Of a stretch of DNA of 64,000 nucleotides, positions 53,064 through 63,104 are shown in pieces. Position numbers and translations under genes: made by a program. The DNA comes from an uncultured Alphaproteobacteria bacterium (GTDB lineage Bacteria; Pseudomonadota; Alphaproteobacteria; Paracaedibacterales; CAIULA01). Within the stretch, counting starts at the first letter, position 1; each line of letters opens with the position of its first letter. A model generated the notes under the pieces. That model made no database searches, had not been told where the DNA came from, and worked only from the letters and a program-made list of their open reading frames with translations. Where the stretch lies: the NCBI GenBank assembly GCA_903899945.1, contig CAIULA010000033.1:62001-126000 (forward strand), in the 5' to 3' direction.

Positions 53064-55178
53064 TCACCCCGCCCGTTTATACCTCAGCACATCATCTTTT
53101 CCAAATAATCGCAGTAATAACTGCAAGGCTTTCCCGCGTTCCGATTCCAGCAAGGGATCGCTTCTACAGATTTGTCTGGCTTCTTTGTTGGCAAGCGATA
53201 AAAAGTCAGTGTATAGCTCATAGTGATCGTTTTCCTTGTCAGAAAAATCAACGAAGCGAAAGCGCGGCAAGCCGCTTTGTTTGGTGCCCAAAATCTCTCC
53301 TGATCCGCGCAATCTTAAATCAGCCTCGGCCACAATAAATCCGTCATCGGTTGCCCGCATGGTTTCGATTCGTTTGCGGGCAATCGGGGTTAGCCCTGAA
53401 TCATAAAGCAGCAAACAGCTTGACGCCTCGCTGCCCCTACCAACACGCCCCCTTAATTGATGCAACTGCGCCAGGCCAAAGCGTTCTGCATGTTCAATCA
53501 CCATAATGGTTGCAGCCGGAACATCAACTCCAACCTCGATCACGGTAGTGGAAATCAAGATTTGCGCTTCTCCGTTACTAAACGTCTCCATCGCTTTTTC
53601 TTTATCTTGCGATTTCATTTTTCCGTGAATCAGCGCGACCTTTCCGGGAAAGACTGCGGATAAATGGCTGTATCTTTCTGTTACCGCCGAAAGATCCAGT
53701 TTTTCGGATTCCTCAACCAATGGGCAAACCCAGTAAATCTGTTGTTTGTTTTCCATAGCACGAGAAAGGGCAGAAACGACTTCATCCAGCCGTTTTAAAG
53801 ACATAGAACGCGTTACAATTGTCTGCCTGCCTGGCGGTTTTTCGCGCAAGATGGAAACATCCATATCGCCATAATTCGCTAACTGCAGGGTGCGGGGAAT
53901 GGGCGTTGCGGTCATGCTAAGGATGTGTGGGTTATTTCCTTTTGCGCACAAAGTTGCCCGTTGTTCAACGCCAAAACGGTGTTGTTCATCAACAATCGCA
54001 AGGCCTAGGTTTTTAAAGGCGACTGTGTCTTGGATAACTGCATGGGTTCCAACAAGAAACTGAATCGTGCCATTTTCAAGGTTTTCCAAAATCTTTTTTC
54101 GGGCAAGCCCTTTTTCACGGCCAGTTAAAATGTCAACATGAACACCGATTGGCTCTAACAGTTGTTTAATGGTTTTATGATGCTGACGGGCCAATATATC
54201 TGTTGGGGCTAAAATTGCGGCCTGTGCCCCAGTCTCAATGGCTTGCAATGCAGCCATGACTGCTACCAATGTTTTGCCACTGCCAACGTCGCCTTGCAAT
54301 AAGCGCAGCATTTGTAACGGTTTGCTCATATCTGCGCTGATCTCAGAGATCGCTTCAAGCTGGCTAGATGTTAAGGTAAAGGACAGACTATCAGTTAATT
54401 TTTTCCTCAAATTTTCATCACCCGGCAAAGCGGGAGAGGAGAGTTTTAAATTCTGTCTCTTTGATAAATGAAGGCTGAGTTGGTGCGCTAAGATCTCATC
54501 ATACGCTAGGCGCTGGCGGGCAGAATGGTCGCCGGTTATATCAAAATAAGTTTGCGGATGATGCGCATCGCGCACTGCTTTATCCCAAGTTGGCCAATCT
54601 TTTTCCTTTACCAAGTTCGGGTCTAGCCATTCCGGTGGGTGCGGCAGCATTCTTAAAGCATCTTTGATAACGTTTGTCACTGTGTATCGGTTAGTACCCG
54701 CTGTAAGGGGGTAAATTGCCTCGACCCCAACCCAATAGGGCAGCTCTGTCGGAGATCCGATGTGATCGGGATGCGTAATTCTCCATCCACCTTGCTTAAA
54801 GCGCGCATCATATTCCAGTTTGCCTGAGATCATCATGTCACTGCCGATCACGGCTTTTTCTTTTAAATAGTGCCTGCGGAAATTAAAAAAGACAATTTCA
54901 AGGCGTTCGCCTTTAAAATCACAAACGATGCGATAGGGACGACCAAAACGGGTGGAGGGTTCATGAAAATCAACCCTTGCGATCAAGGTGACGGTTTTCG
55001 AGACAAGCTTGTCATGCAGATGATCGATTTTTTCACGTTTCTCAATACCTGATGGCAAATGCCACAAGGCATCTAGAATACGGTCCCCCATCAGTTTTTG
55101 ATAAAATGCACGCCTTTTCCCCGAAGCGCCGCGGATGGTGCTGATATCTTTGAAAAGAGGATCAAAGTTTTTGTGCAT
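53064..55178 (-). CDS. recG: ATP-dependent DNA helicase RecG
   Basis: Reverses stalled forks and processes recombination intermediates. An N-terminal wedge/OB domain (about 50-160), then SF2 motifs: Walker A LLQGDVGSGKT near 290, ILAPTDILARQHH near 322, DEQHRFGVEQR near 390, SMTATPIPRTL near 415, and QLRGRVGRG near 570. Length 704 is typical. ATG at 55178. Confidence 0.97.
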   Translation of the reverse strand: MHKNFDPLFKDISTIRGASGKRRAFYQKLMGDRILDALWHLPSGIEKREKIDHLHDKLVSKTVTLIARVDFHEPSTRFGRPYRIVCDFKGERLEIVFFNFRRHYLKEKAVIGSDMMISGKLEYDARFKQGGWRITHPDHIGSPTELPYWVGVEAIYPLTAGTNRYTVTNVIKDALRMLPHPPEWLDPNLVKEKDWPTWDKAVRDAHHPQTYFDITGDHSARQRLAYDEILAHQLSLHLSKRQNLKLSSPALPGDENLRKKLTDSLSFTLTSSQLEAISEISADMSKPLQMLRLLQGDVGSGKTLVAVMAALQAIETGAQAAILAPTDILARQHHKTIKQLLEPIGVHVDILTGREKGLARKKILENLENGTIQFLVGTHAVIQDTVAFKNLGLAIVDEQHRFGVEQRATLCAKGNNPHILSMTATPIPRTLQLANYGDMDVSILREKPPGRQTIVTRSMSLKRLDEVVSALSRAMENKQQIYWVCPLVEESEKLDLSAVTERYSHLSAVFPGKVALIHGKMKSQDKEKAMETFSNGEAQILISTTVIEVGVDVPAATIMVIEHAERFGLAQLHQLRGRVGRGSEASSCLLLYDSGLTPIARKRIETMRATDDGFIVAEADLRLRGSGEILGTKQSGLPRFRFVDFSDKENDHYELYTDFLSLANKEARQICRSDPLLESERGKALQLLLRLFGKDDVLRYKRAG

Positions 55179-55199
55179 TCCTTAATCCTCGCATTATAA

Positions 55200-57386
55200 T
55201 CACGAACCCTTGGCAAGGCCCAAAGTTGTAGCTAAAAAGGTAAAAATATCTGCGTAATAATCGACCCTGTCTTTTAGGTCAGCTCCTGATCCATGTCCGG
55301 CATCTTTGCTTTCTATGTAATAGTTTGACGCGGATGGGTGTTGTTCCATTAAATAATGAATAATACGTCCATGCCATGGATGAACTCTTTGGTCGTTGGC
55401 TGAGTTTGTTACCAGCATGGGGGGGTATTTTTTACTCACAAAAATATTTTCAACAGGTGAATATCCTTTTAAACACTTTTCCATCTCTGCTTCTTTGGGA
55501 TCACCGAATTCAGCAATCCATGAAGGCCCTGCGCCAAATTCTGTATAACGCAACACATCAATAAAAGGAATTTCGCAGACAACAGCGCCTAAAAGTTCAG
55601 GATGCTGTGTCATAGCAACTGAAACCAAAAGACCTCCATTGCTTCCTCCTTTGATGCCTAGATGATCTGGGGAAGTAATTTTTGTGTGAATCAGGTCTTT
55701 GGCTACAGCAATAAAATCATTAAAACCAGTTTGGCGTTTTTCTTGGATTGCGGCTTGATGCCAATCGGGTCCAAATTCCCCTCCTCCCCGGATATTAGCC
55801 AGTACAAACACTCCGCCCTTTTTTAGCCATAATTCATTTATCAATCTTGAGTAATAGGGGAAGTTGATGATTTGAAACCCACCATAAGCCGTTAGCAGAG
55901 TTGGGTTTTTTCCATCCAATTTTATTCCTTTTTTATAAGCAATAAAGTAGGGGATTTTTTTTCCGTCCAAACTAGTCGCAAATCGCTGTTCAGCAACATA
56001 GTTCTGACTATCAAATTCATCGATTGGCTTTCTAATTTGCTTAAATTGCTTTTCTTTATCCCAGATATAAACGCTTGGCGGCGTTAAGATATTTTGAAAG
56101 GTCATTAATGCCTGGCTTTCCTCAGGTTCCGCCGAAAGACCTATAAGAGCTATTTCATTGGGGAGGGTAATAGGAATTAGGTCAGTCCATTTTTCCTTTT
56201 CACGGGTAAAGCTATAAAGCTTTGAATTGATATTTTTGAAAATAGATAAAAAGACAGTGTCGTTCGTACATCTTAAAAGATCAAAACTTTCATCACTTTG
56301 TGGCGTATAGACAACTTGAAGGGTTGTTTTGTCTTTATCCTCTTTTAAAAGATCACTCCAATGCATTGAAACAATAGTGCCCTTTTTGCAGTCTTTGCTA
56401 ATGTTCCAGTCGCTTTTAAGCAAAAAGAACACATGGTCTTTAAAGGTTACTTGATAACTAGCATCGGATGGCATGTGAATGAGTTTGGGCACAAAATTTG
56501 AATCCATAAGATACTTATCGGAGTTATAAAAATCTTTTGCAGCCTCTATATAGAAAAGGCAAGGGTGGATATCTTGATGAGCCAATCTTCCAAAGGAGAT
56601 AACTATATAGTCTTTAGGGATTTCAAAAACTTTTTTGGCTTTTTCAATGGGCTCCCCTCGTTTCCACAAATAAAGAGTATTTGGATAAAGGGATTCAGTT
56701 ACATCGCTTGGATTAAGAACCGGGTTGCAAAGGATAGCATTATCATCAATCCACACACCTTTTGTAAATTTTCCTGCAACCCATTCACCTTTTGCGTTTT
56801 TTGCATTAAACCCATCTTCTACAAATTGTTTCGTTTCAAGGTCCCATTCTTTAAAAACGGTTTCATCATTTCCGCCAAAGGAAAAAACGATTAAATGCTT
56901 GTTCGATTTACTTAAATTATAATTTATTTGTCTCGATACAATCTTTTTTCCTATTTTTTTAGAAAATTCATCAAAATCTATAAGATGTTCCCAAGTTGGT
57001 GAATCTTTTGCATATTCAGCCAGTGGGGTCCTGCGCCAAAGACCTTGGGGATTTTTATCATCTAGCCAAAAATTGTAGACATAGCCATTTCGGATAGAAC
57101 CCTGAATGAGTTTATTTTTGTCATAAAAAATATTTTCAATATTGGTTTTGATGCTGGCATAAACAGGTTGTTTTCTTATATAGTCTTGAGCTTTACTTGT
57201 TCTGGATTTGGCCCATTCCAAAGCTTCTTGGCCTGTTGCCTTTTCTAGAAATTTAGTTTCGGCCGGGTTGTAGGAAATTTTTGAGCAAGTCTCTTCAGTT
57301 TTTTCTAGATAAGATCTTTTTGAAATAATGACCGCTGCAACTGCCATCGCTAGCATTAAAGGAATAAGAACTATTTTTTTTGACAT
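55200..57386 (-). CDS. Prolyl-oligopeptidase-family (S9A) serine peptidase
   Basis: Residues 1-22 form an uncleaved anchor or signal segment (MSKKIVLIPLMLAMAVAAV), so the enzyme is probably periplasmic or membrane-bound, unlike classical cytosolic prolyl oligopeptidase. A beta-propeller domain (about 80-440) is followed by the hydrolase domain: catalytic Ser in KGGSNGGLL (about 568), Asp in NSANDQRVHP (about 663) and His in AGHGSGAD (about 703). 728 residues. The specificity for proline is inferred from family. It ends 21 bp before recG starts. Confidence 0.93.
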   Translation of the reverse strand: MSKKIVLIPLMLAMAVAAVIISKRSYLEKTEETCSKISYNPAETKFLEKATGQEALEWAKSRTSKAQDYIRKQPVYASIKTNIENIFYDKNKLIQGSIRNGYVYNFWLDDKNPQGLWRRTPLAEYAKDSPTWEHLIDFDEFSKKIGKKIVSRQINYNLSKSNKHLIVFSFGGNDETVFKEWDLETKQFVEDGFNAKNAKGEWVAGKFTKGVWIDDNAILCNPVLNPSDVTESLYPNTLYLWKRGEPIEKAKKVFEIPKDYIVISFGRLAHQDIHPCLFYIEAAKDFYNSDKYLMDSNFVPKLIHMPSDASYQVTFKDHVFFLLKSDWNISKDCKKGTIVSMHWSDLLKEDKDKTTLQVVYTPQSDESFDLLRCTNDTVFLSIFKNINSKLYSFTREKEKWTDLIPITLPNEIALIGLSAEPEESQALMTFQNILTPPSVYIWDKEKQFKQIRKPIDEFDSQNYVAEQRFATSLDGKKIPYFIAYKKGIKLDGKNPTLLTAYGGFQIINFPYYSRLINELWLKKGGVFVLANIRGGGEFGPDWHQAAIQEKRQTGFNDFIAVAKDLIHTKITSPDHLGIKGGSNGGLLVSVAMTQHPELLGAVVCEIPFIDVLRYTEFGAGPSWIAEFGDPKEAEMEKCLKGYSPVENIFVSKKYPPMLVTNSANDQRVHPWHGRIIHYLMEQHPSASNYYIESKDAGHGSGADLKDRVDYYADIFTFLATTLGLAKGS

Positions 57387-57468
57387 AGCTAAAGCACATT
57401 TTAGATAAGATTTTTCCTTAAGTTATTTATAAAGAAAGAGAACCATAAGAGGCAAGTAGTTACTGATA

Positions 57469-57650
57469 AGTTTTAGAACCTGCAGTCGTTGATTTGAACC
57501 TTTCCCTACGGGTTGCGCCAAAAGGGTTTTTTGCTACGTCAAAAACTTTGACCTTAGACAAATCTATGGTCTGCAGCCTTTTCCTTGCAGAAAACCCTTT
57601 TGGACAGCAACGCTGAATGACGAATTTTATGAATACAGGTTCTAAAGTTT
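57469..57650. repeat. Long imperfect palindromic element, second family
   Basis: Outer arms AGTTTTAGAACCTGC (57469) and ACAGGTTCTAAAGTTTT (57634) are inverted, as are inner arms CCAAAAGGGTTTTTTGC and GCAGAAAACCCTTTTGGA. The total of about 182 bp could fold as one long hairpin. No coding capacity. It fills the spacer between gcvPB and the S9 peptidase gene, and the gcvPB stop codon lies in its right arm. Confidence 0.65.
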
Positions 57651-59177
57651 TCTAGTCCATTTTAATATGGGTTGACGTGCTGCTTTGGTTTCATCCATGC
57701 GTTTTCTGGGGGTGCAACGAGGCGCCTCATGAAAGAGTTTTTTATTTCCTTGTTTTGCTTGAGTTGCTAAATATTTCAAGGTTCCTATAAATTGATCCAA
57801 GGTTTCCTTGCTTTCACACTCTGTTGGTTCAATCAGTAAGGCTCCTGATACCACCAATGGAAAATACATAGTCATGGGGTGAAATCCTTCATCAATCATT
57901 GCTTTTGCGAAATCAAGGGTTGTTACTTCAGTTCCTTTTAAAAAGCTATCATCGAACAGGGCTTCGTGCATACAAGGGCCTTCAAAAGAAGCTGTTAAGT
58001 CGTTTTTCAGGCAGGCAAGGACATAATTAGCATTTAAAACAGCGTCTTCGGCAACTTGTTTTAGCCCATCTTTTCCATGACTCATCATATAAGAAAGGGC
58101 GCGGGTAAACATGCCCATTTGTCCATGAAATCCTTTCAGACGTCCAATGCTCAAATCATTATTACCGGCTTGTTCTTTTAGATCAAATCCCTTATCGGTC
58201 ATAACCACATAGGGTAATGGCGTAAACGGGGCTAAGTCTTTTGAAAGGACAACAGGTCCTGCGCCGGGGCCTCCTCCTCCGTGGGGTGTTGAAAAGGTTT
58301 TATGCAGGTTAATATGCATACAATCGATGCCCAGATCGCCGGGGCGAACCTTGCCGACAATGGCGTTAAAGTTTGCGCCATCACAGTAAAAAAAGGCTCC
58401 TGCCTCGTGAACAGCTTTTGCAATTTCAATAATATCTGTTTCAAACAAACCGCAGGTATTGGGATTGGTCAGCATAATGGCTGCAACATCTGGGTTCAAT
58501 GCCTTTTTAAGGGCTGCTACATCGACACGTCCTCTATCATTAGCCGGAATTGATTGAACAGAAAATCCGCATGCGGCAGCAGTTGCCGGGTTGGTTCCGT
58601 GCGCTGATTCAGGAACAAGGACAAGGGAACGATGACCTTCCCCTCGTGCCTTTAAAGCAGCTTTGATCGCCATTAACCCACACAATTCACCATGGGCACC
58701 TGCCGCTGGTGTCATGGCAACCGCCCGCATTCCAGTTAAAGCCATTAGCCAATTGGATAACTGGTGAATAACAGCCAATGCGCCTTGTACGGTAGAAATG
58801 GGTTGAAGGGGGTGAATATCTGAGAACATTCGCGCAACCTTTTCATTCAGGCGCGGGTTATGTTTCATGGTACAGGATCCTAAAGGATAGAGACCTGCAT
58901 CAATGCTATAATTCTTTTGGCTGAGACGTGTGTAATGTCTTACAACCTGGGGTTCAGATAGCCCTGGTAAGTCTATAGACTGACGACGAAGTCCTGCTAG
59001 ATATATATCTTGAACCTCTACATCCGGCCAATCTACGCCCGTGAGACCGGGTGTATCTTGTTCGAAAATCAAAGGCTCTTCCATGAAAAGCCCTTGGTTT
59101 CCTGTAAAGGTTTGAGGGGTGGTTTCTGTAGAGAAAACATAATCTTTTGAATGAGCAATATCCTGAGAGTGGGACAT
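57642..59177 (-). CDS. gcvPB: Glycine dehydrogenase (decarboxylating), subunit 2
   Basis: PLP half of the split P-protein of the glycine cleavage system. MTPAAGAHGELCGLMAIKAA near residue 158 and the Schiff-base Lys in HINLHKTFSTPHGGGGPGAG (about 295) are diagnostic. 511 residues from ATG 59177, which has TTAAGGATTTT in front (a TTG 6 nt upstream is less likely). It follows gcvPA by 12 nt. The gcvT and gcvH partners are not in the window. The stop codon lies in the palindromic element at 57469-57650. Confidence 0.96.
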   Translation of the reverse strand: MSHSQDIAHSKDYVFSTETTPQTFTGNQGLFMEEPLIFEQDTPGLTGVDWPDVEVQDIYLAGLRRQSIDLPGLSEPQVVRHYTRLSQKNYSIDAGLYPLGSCTMKHNPRLNEKVARMFSDIHPLQPISTVQGALAVIHQLSNWLMALTGMRAVAMTPAAGAHGELCGLMAIKAALKARGEGHRSLVLVPESAHGTNPATAAACGFSVQSIPANDRGRVDVAALKKALNPDVAAIMLTNPNTCGLFETDIIEIAKAVHEAGAFFYCDGANFNAIVGKVRPGDLGIDCMHINLHKTFSTPHGGGGPGAGPVVLSKDLAPFTPLPYVVMTDKGFDLKEQAGNNDLSIGRLKGFHGQMGMFTRALSYMMSHGKDGLKQVAEDAVLNANYVLACLKNDLTASFEGPCMHEALFDDSFLKGTEVTTLDFAKAMIDEGFHPMTMYFPLVVSGALLIEPTECESKETLDQFIGTLKYLATQAKQGNKKLFHEAPRCTPRKRMDETKAARQPILKWTRKL

Positions 59178-59189
59178 AATCAAAAATCC

Positions 59190-60515
59190 TTAAGATAAAT
59201 AAGATTGAATCGCCGAACAGAGGTCAGCGATGTCTTCGTCACTGGTCAGCTCAGTCGCCGTTAAAAGAAGTTGATTCGAAAATTGCCCCGGATAAATCCT
59301 TGATAAGGGAATGCCTGCCAAAATGCCGTCTTTAGCCAATGATTCCACGAAAGGTTCAGCTGCAACGGGTAGTTCGACTGCCAGTTCGTTGAAAAAATTT
59401 TTGGTGATGACTTTTATTCCTGGGATTTTAAGGAGCTCACTTCGCAGTTTTACAGCCTGTGCGTGGTTTAATTTTGCCACCCGTTCTAACCCCACGGCGC
59501 CTAGTAAAGTTACGTGAATTGTAAATCCTAGGACGCATAATCCAGAGTTGGTGCAAATATTACTGGTCGCTTTTTCCCGCCTAATATGCTGTTCGCGTGT
59601 TGATAGGGTTAAAACCCATCCTCGTTTTCCTTCCTTGTCAACCGTTTCCCCAACAATTCGGCCTGGCATTTGTCTGATATGTTTTTCTCTGCAGGCAAAT
59701 AGACCCAAAGTTGGCCCGCCAAAATTCATGCCATTACCAAGGGATTGCCCTTCTCCGACAACGATATCTGCGCCTAATTTTCCAGGGGCTTCTAATAAAC
59801 CGAGGCTCATTATTTCTGTAACCACGACAACCAATAAAGATCCGTTGTTGTGGCAAATTTTGGCGAGTTCTCTAAAGTCATTAATTTCGCCAAAAAAATT
59901 TGGGTACTGGATGACAACACAAGCTGTATCAGGGGTAAGTTTAAAATCTGTCGTATGGGGCGAGAGGCATTCCAAAGAAAAGCCCCCAAATTTCGCATAT
60001 GTTTGAGCGGTTTCTGTGTAATGGGGGTGCACGCCTCCTGAAATAATTGATTTTTTCCGGCCCGTAATCCTTTGTGCCATCAAAATCGCTTCAACCATAG
60101 ATGTGGCGCCATCGTAAAGCGAGGCATTGGCGATATCCATGCCTGTTAATTCGGCAACCTGGGTTTGAAACTCGAATAAATACTGCAAAGTTCCCTGAGA
60201 GATTTCCGGTTGATAAGGAGTATAAGAGGTCAAAAACTCTCCTCTTTGAACTAAGTGATCAACGGCTGCCGGAATATGGTGACGATAAATGCCTCCGCCT
60301 ATAAAAAAGGGTCCATCACTTGCGCTTCGGTTTTGACCCGCAAGTTTTCTGAAATGCTGTTCAACGGACCATTCACTTTGATGGTCAGGTAGCCCTTCGA
60401 TGGATTGGTTTAAGACAGAAACGGCCACATCTTTAAACAGATCATCAACCGAAGAAACGCCAATGGTCTCAAGGATTTCTTTGCGGCGAGCAGGTGTGTG
60501 GGCTAAATAACGCAT
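59190..60515 (-). CDS. gcvPA: Glycine dehydrogenase (decarboxylating), subunit 1
   Basis: N-terminal half of the split P-protein. The start MRYLAHTPARRKEILETIG, then FIGGGIYRHHIPAAVDHL near 71, YTPYQPEISQGTLQYLFEFQTQ near 95 and NICTNSGLC near 318 are family marks. Length 441 is typical. First gene of gcvPA-gcvPB. No glycine-riboswitch-like fold was recognised in the 317-bp upstream spacer, which is occupied by a repeat. Confidence 0.96.
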   Translation of the reverse strand: MRYLAHTPARRKEILETIGVSSVDDLFKDVAVSVLNQSIEGLPDHQSEWSVEQHFRKLAGQNRSASDGPFFIGGGIYRHHIPAAVDHLVQRGEFLTSYTPYQPEISQGTLQYLFEFQTQVAELTGMDIANASLYDGATSMVEAILMAQRITGRKKSIISGGVHPHYTETAQTYAKFGGFSLECLSPHTTDFKLTPDTACVVIQYPNFFGEINDFRELAKICHNNGSLLVVVVTEIMSLGLLEAPGKLGADIVVGEGQSLGNGMNFGGPTLGLFACREKHIRQMPGRIVGETVDKEGKRGWVLTLSTREQHIRREKATSNICTNSGLCVLGFTIHVTLLGAVGLERVAKLNHAQAVKLRSELLKIPGIKVITKNFFNELAVELPVAAEPFVESLAKDGILAGIPLSRIYPGQFSNQLLLTATELTSDEDIADLCSAIQSYLS

Positions 60516-60645
60516 GGAACTTATCTTGATTGCTTGGAAATCTTAATCAATACGATAGCATTTTATAAAAAGGGCGCAAGGGGGGGAGCTGTAAAAAATT
60601 TACTTTATACGCTCAAAGAAAATCAAGATGACTGTTTCTTTCCCT

Positions 60646-60774
60646 AGTTTCCCCACGGCCCCACCGTGGGGTCCATAGCATGGATCCTCGTGTCAAGCAC
60701 GAGGAAAACTATTTAAGAGATGAAATAGAAAAAAGATATCTTCAAGTGCGTTGAGTATACAAGTTCGAGATTAA
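60646..60774. repeat. Double-hairpin palindromic repeat with an adjacent element terminus
   Basis: 60646-60710 is a complete mirror dyad: AGTTTCC (stem CCCCACGG) ending GGTCCAT, a 3-bp spacer, then ATGGATCC (stem TCCTCGTG, loop TCAAG) ending GGAAAACT. About 48 bp further, AGTTCGAGATTAAAAAG (60758-60774) resembles the terminus of the 4714-4913 element. A fragment GGTCAAGTCCTGTGAAAACT follows at 60814-60833, up to the rnr stop. The 60516-60832 spacer holds no gene. Confidence 0.72.
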
Positions 60775-60832
60775 AAAGTTAGCTGATATGTATCAAATCT
60801 CAGATAGTTTCTGGGGTCAAGTCCTGTGAAAA

Positions 60833-62920
60833 CTATTTTTTGATTGTTTGCTTTTCTTTGCGGGATTTCTCTTTTTTCTTATGGGTTGCTCGCTCTTTTT
60901 CTGATTTTTCATGATGACGGTGAGGACGATTATCCTCATGATGCTCAGGGGATTTCTTTGTATAGTTTCTTGGTTTTCTCTCCTCAACCAACGAAAAAGT
61001 AATAGAGCAAGTCACCGGATCAGAGGACGTTAAGATAACATTGATGGGTTGTCCTAGTTGATAAACTTTTTTGGTTTTTGACCCTATGTAGCGGTGATGA
61101 TGGTCATCAAAAATAAAATAGTCACCTGGTAAATGACTTTTGGCGATAAAGCCCTGAGCGCCTGTTTCAGATAATCCTACAAAAATACCAGCTGTACTAA
61201 CACCAACGATCGTCGCATCGAAATCTTTGCCAACTTGATTTTCTAAATAAGCCGCATGGAAACGATCCATAACTTCGCGTTCAGCAGATGAGGCTAGACG
61301 TTCCGTCGATGAAATGTGATCGCCAATCATTTCCAGAACCTCAAGCGGCAGAGGGTCTTGTCCATCATCACCTAAATCTAAAGCAGCTATTAAGGAACGA
61401 TGAACAACAAGATCAGCGTATCTTCGAATTGGCGAAGTGAAATGGCAGTAATGAGCAAGACTTAATCCAAAGTGCCCAATGTTGGCAGGGGCGTATTTTG
61501 CCTGAGATTGAGATCTTAAAACCAAATCATGGATAAAACGCATATGAGGAGAACCAGTAGTCGCTTTTAAGATCTGATTAAAATGAAGAGGGTTAAAAGT
61601 TTTCGTTTTCGGAATTTCGATTTTAAAGGTTTTCAAAAACATCTTAAGATTGTCAACGCGAACACTGTCGGGGGAGTCGTGAATTCTAAAAAGGGTGGGC
61701 CAATTTTTAACCAACAAAGTTTTGGCTGCAGCAACGTTGGCAGCAATCATTAATTCTTCGATTAATTGATGACTTTCTTGATGAGTGCGCAAAGCGATGC
61801 TTTTAACAGAACCATCTTCATTAAAAATGACTTGATGTTCTGGAATATTTAAATCCAAAGTTCCTCGGTTTTTTCTGGCCTTTAAAAGGGATTGATAAAC
61901 TCCGTATAGAGGTTTTAAAACATCTTCCCACAACGGCTTTGTTGTCTTATCAAAATCACCGTCAATTGCCTGTTGCACCTGATTATATGTTAACCTTGCT
62001 TTTGATCGCATAAGACCACGTTTAAAACGGTGCGATTTCATTTTACCATTCGAGCTGATGATCATTTCAACGGCAAGACATCCCCGATCCTCGTTTGGTT
62101 TTAAGGAACAAAGCCCATTAGAGAGGGCCTCGGGCAGCATAGGCACAACTTTGTCTGGAAAATAGACCGAATTGCCGCGCCGATAAGCTTCTTTGTCTAA
62201 AATATCTGATGGCCTTACGTAATAGGCAACATCAGCGATAGCAACAATGACTCGCCATCCACCTTCATTGCGGGGGTCAGCATCAGGGGCTGCCCAAACG
62301 GCATCATCGAAATCGCGGGCATCTTCGCCATCTATTGTCACCAGAGGAAGGTCTCTAAAATCTGTTCGGTTGCCAAGTGGGGGAATTTTTCCGTTATTGG
62401 CTAAATCAATAGTGTCCTGATCAAATTCAAAAGGCAATTGGTGGGCATGAATAGCCATTAAGCTAAAGATTTTTGGGTTCTCGATTGATCCTAAAACGCT
62501 TTCAATCTCAACGCCTCTTGCTCTGCTGGCATGGTATAAAACAACATCTCCATCATTCAATTTTTCAGCCGTCTCACGATTGCAAGCAACGCCAGGAAAA
62601 GGGTCTTTGCGGTGACAAGGCACAAGCTCACCACCAGAGCGGTTAGCTTTAAAAAGACCCAGGTGAAGCTCATTATGGGGCCTTGGAAGACGTTTCTTGG
62701 GCGCTGAGTTATTCGCTTCGGGCCGGCTGACTTTTTTAACAATTTTTGCACCATACCCATCGGCTTTTAAGTTTGCAAGAATATGTTTTAACTCACGGCG
62801 ACGAGCACCCTTTACCCCTAGCACCTTAGCAATCTCTTTTTTTGTTACCAGGTGATGGCTGCTTTCAATTAATTTTAAAACAGCTTCTCTAAGGTCTGTG
62901 TCAGGTTTATCTTGGACCAT
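60833..62920 (-). CDS. rnr: Ribonuclease R
   Basis: Processive 3'-5' exoribonuclease of the RNB family that degrades structured RNA. A winged-helix N-terminus (VTKKEIAKVLGVKG near 35), cold-shock domains, the RNB active-site stretch TIDGEDARDFDDAVWA near 195 (Asp residues bind Mg), HFTSPIRRYADLVVHRSL near 490, an S1 domain near 570-645 and a basic His/Lys-rich tail ending KKEKSRKEKQTIKK. 695 residues. The last bases abut a palindromic repeat. Confidence 0.96.
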   Translation of the reverse strand: MVQDKPDTDLREAVLKLIESSHHLVTKKEIAKVLGVKGARRRELKHILANLKADGYGAKIVKKVSRPEANNSAPKKRLPRPHNELHLGLFKANRSGGELVPCHRKDPFPGVACNRETAEKLNDGDVVLYHASRARGVEIESVLGSIENPKIFSLMAIHAHQLPFEFDQDTIDLANNGKIPPLGNRTDFRDLPLVTIDGEDARDFDDAVWAAPDADPRNEGGWRVIVAIADVAYYVRPSDILDKEAYRRGNSVYFPDKVVPMLPEALSNGLCSLKPNEDRGCLAVEMIISSNGKMKSHRFKRGLMRSKARLTYNQVQQAIDGDFDKTTKPLWEDVLKPLYGVYQSLLKARKNRGTLDLNIPEHQVIFNEDGSVKSIALRTHQESHQLIEELMIAANVAAAKTLLVKNWPTLFRIHDSPDSVRVDNLKMFLKTFKIEIPKTKTFNPLHFNQILKATTGSPHMRFIHDLVLRSQSQAKYAPANIGHFGLSLAHYCHFTSPIRRYADLVVHRSLIAALDLGDDGQDPLPLEVLEMIGDHISSTERLASSAEREVMDRFHAAYLENQVGKDFDATIVGVSTAGIFVGLSETGAQGFIAKSHLPGDYFIFDDHHHRYIGSKTKKVYQLGQPINVILTSSDPVTCSITFSLVEERKPRNYTKKSPEHHEDNRPHRHHEKSEKERATHKKKEKSRKEKQTIKK

Positions 62921-63104
62921 GCCAACCTTATTATGTTCTTAATTCCTCTAAGATATTCACCCTATCATAGAATCTCTTAACCAACAATTAAGATGGAGAT
63001 GCGTATTTTAATTCTAATGTATCATAATGACAAAATTACTAGACTATCTAAAGAGAATAGCTTCTACTATATTTCAGCAATAAATAGCATTTAGGGATAA
63101 AAAG

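Noticed and set aside
60516-60832. Glycine riboswitch before gcvPA
   Set aside because: The spacer is taken up by a palindromic repeat and shows no tandem aptamer-like conserved cores.
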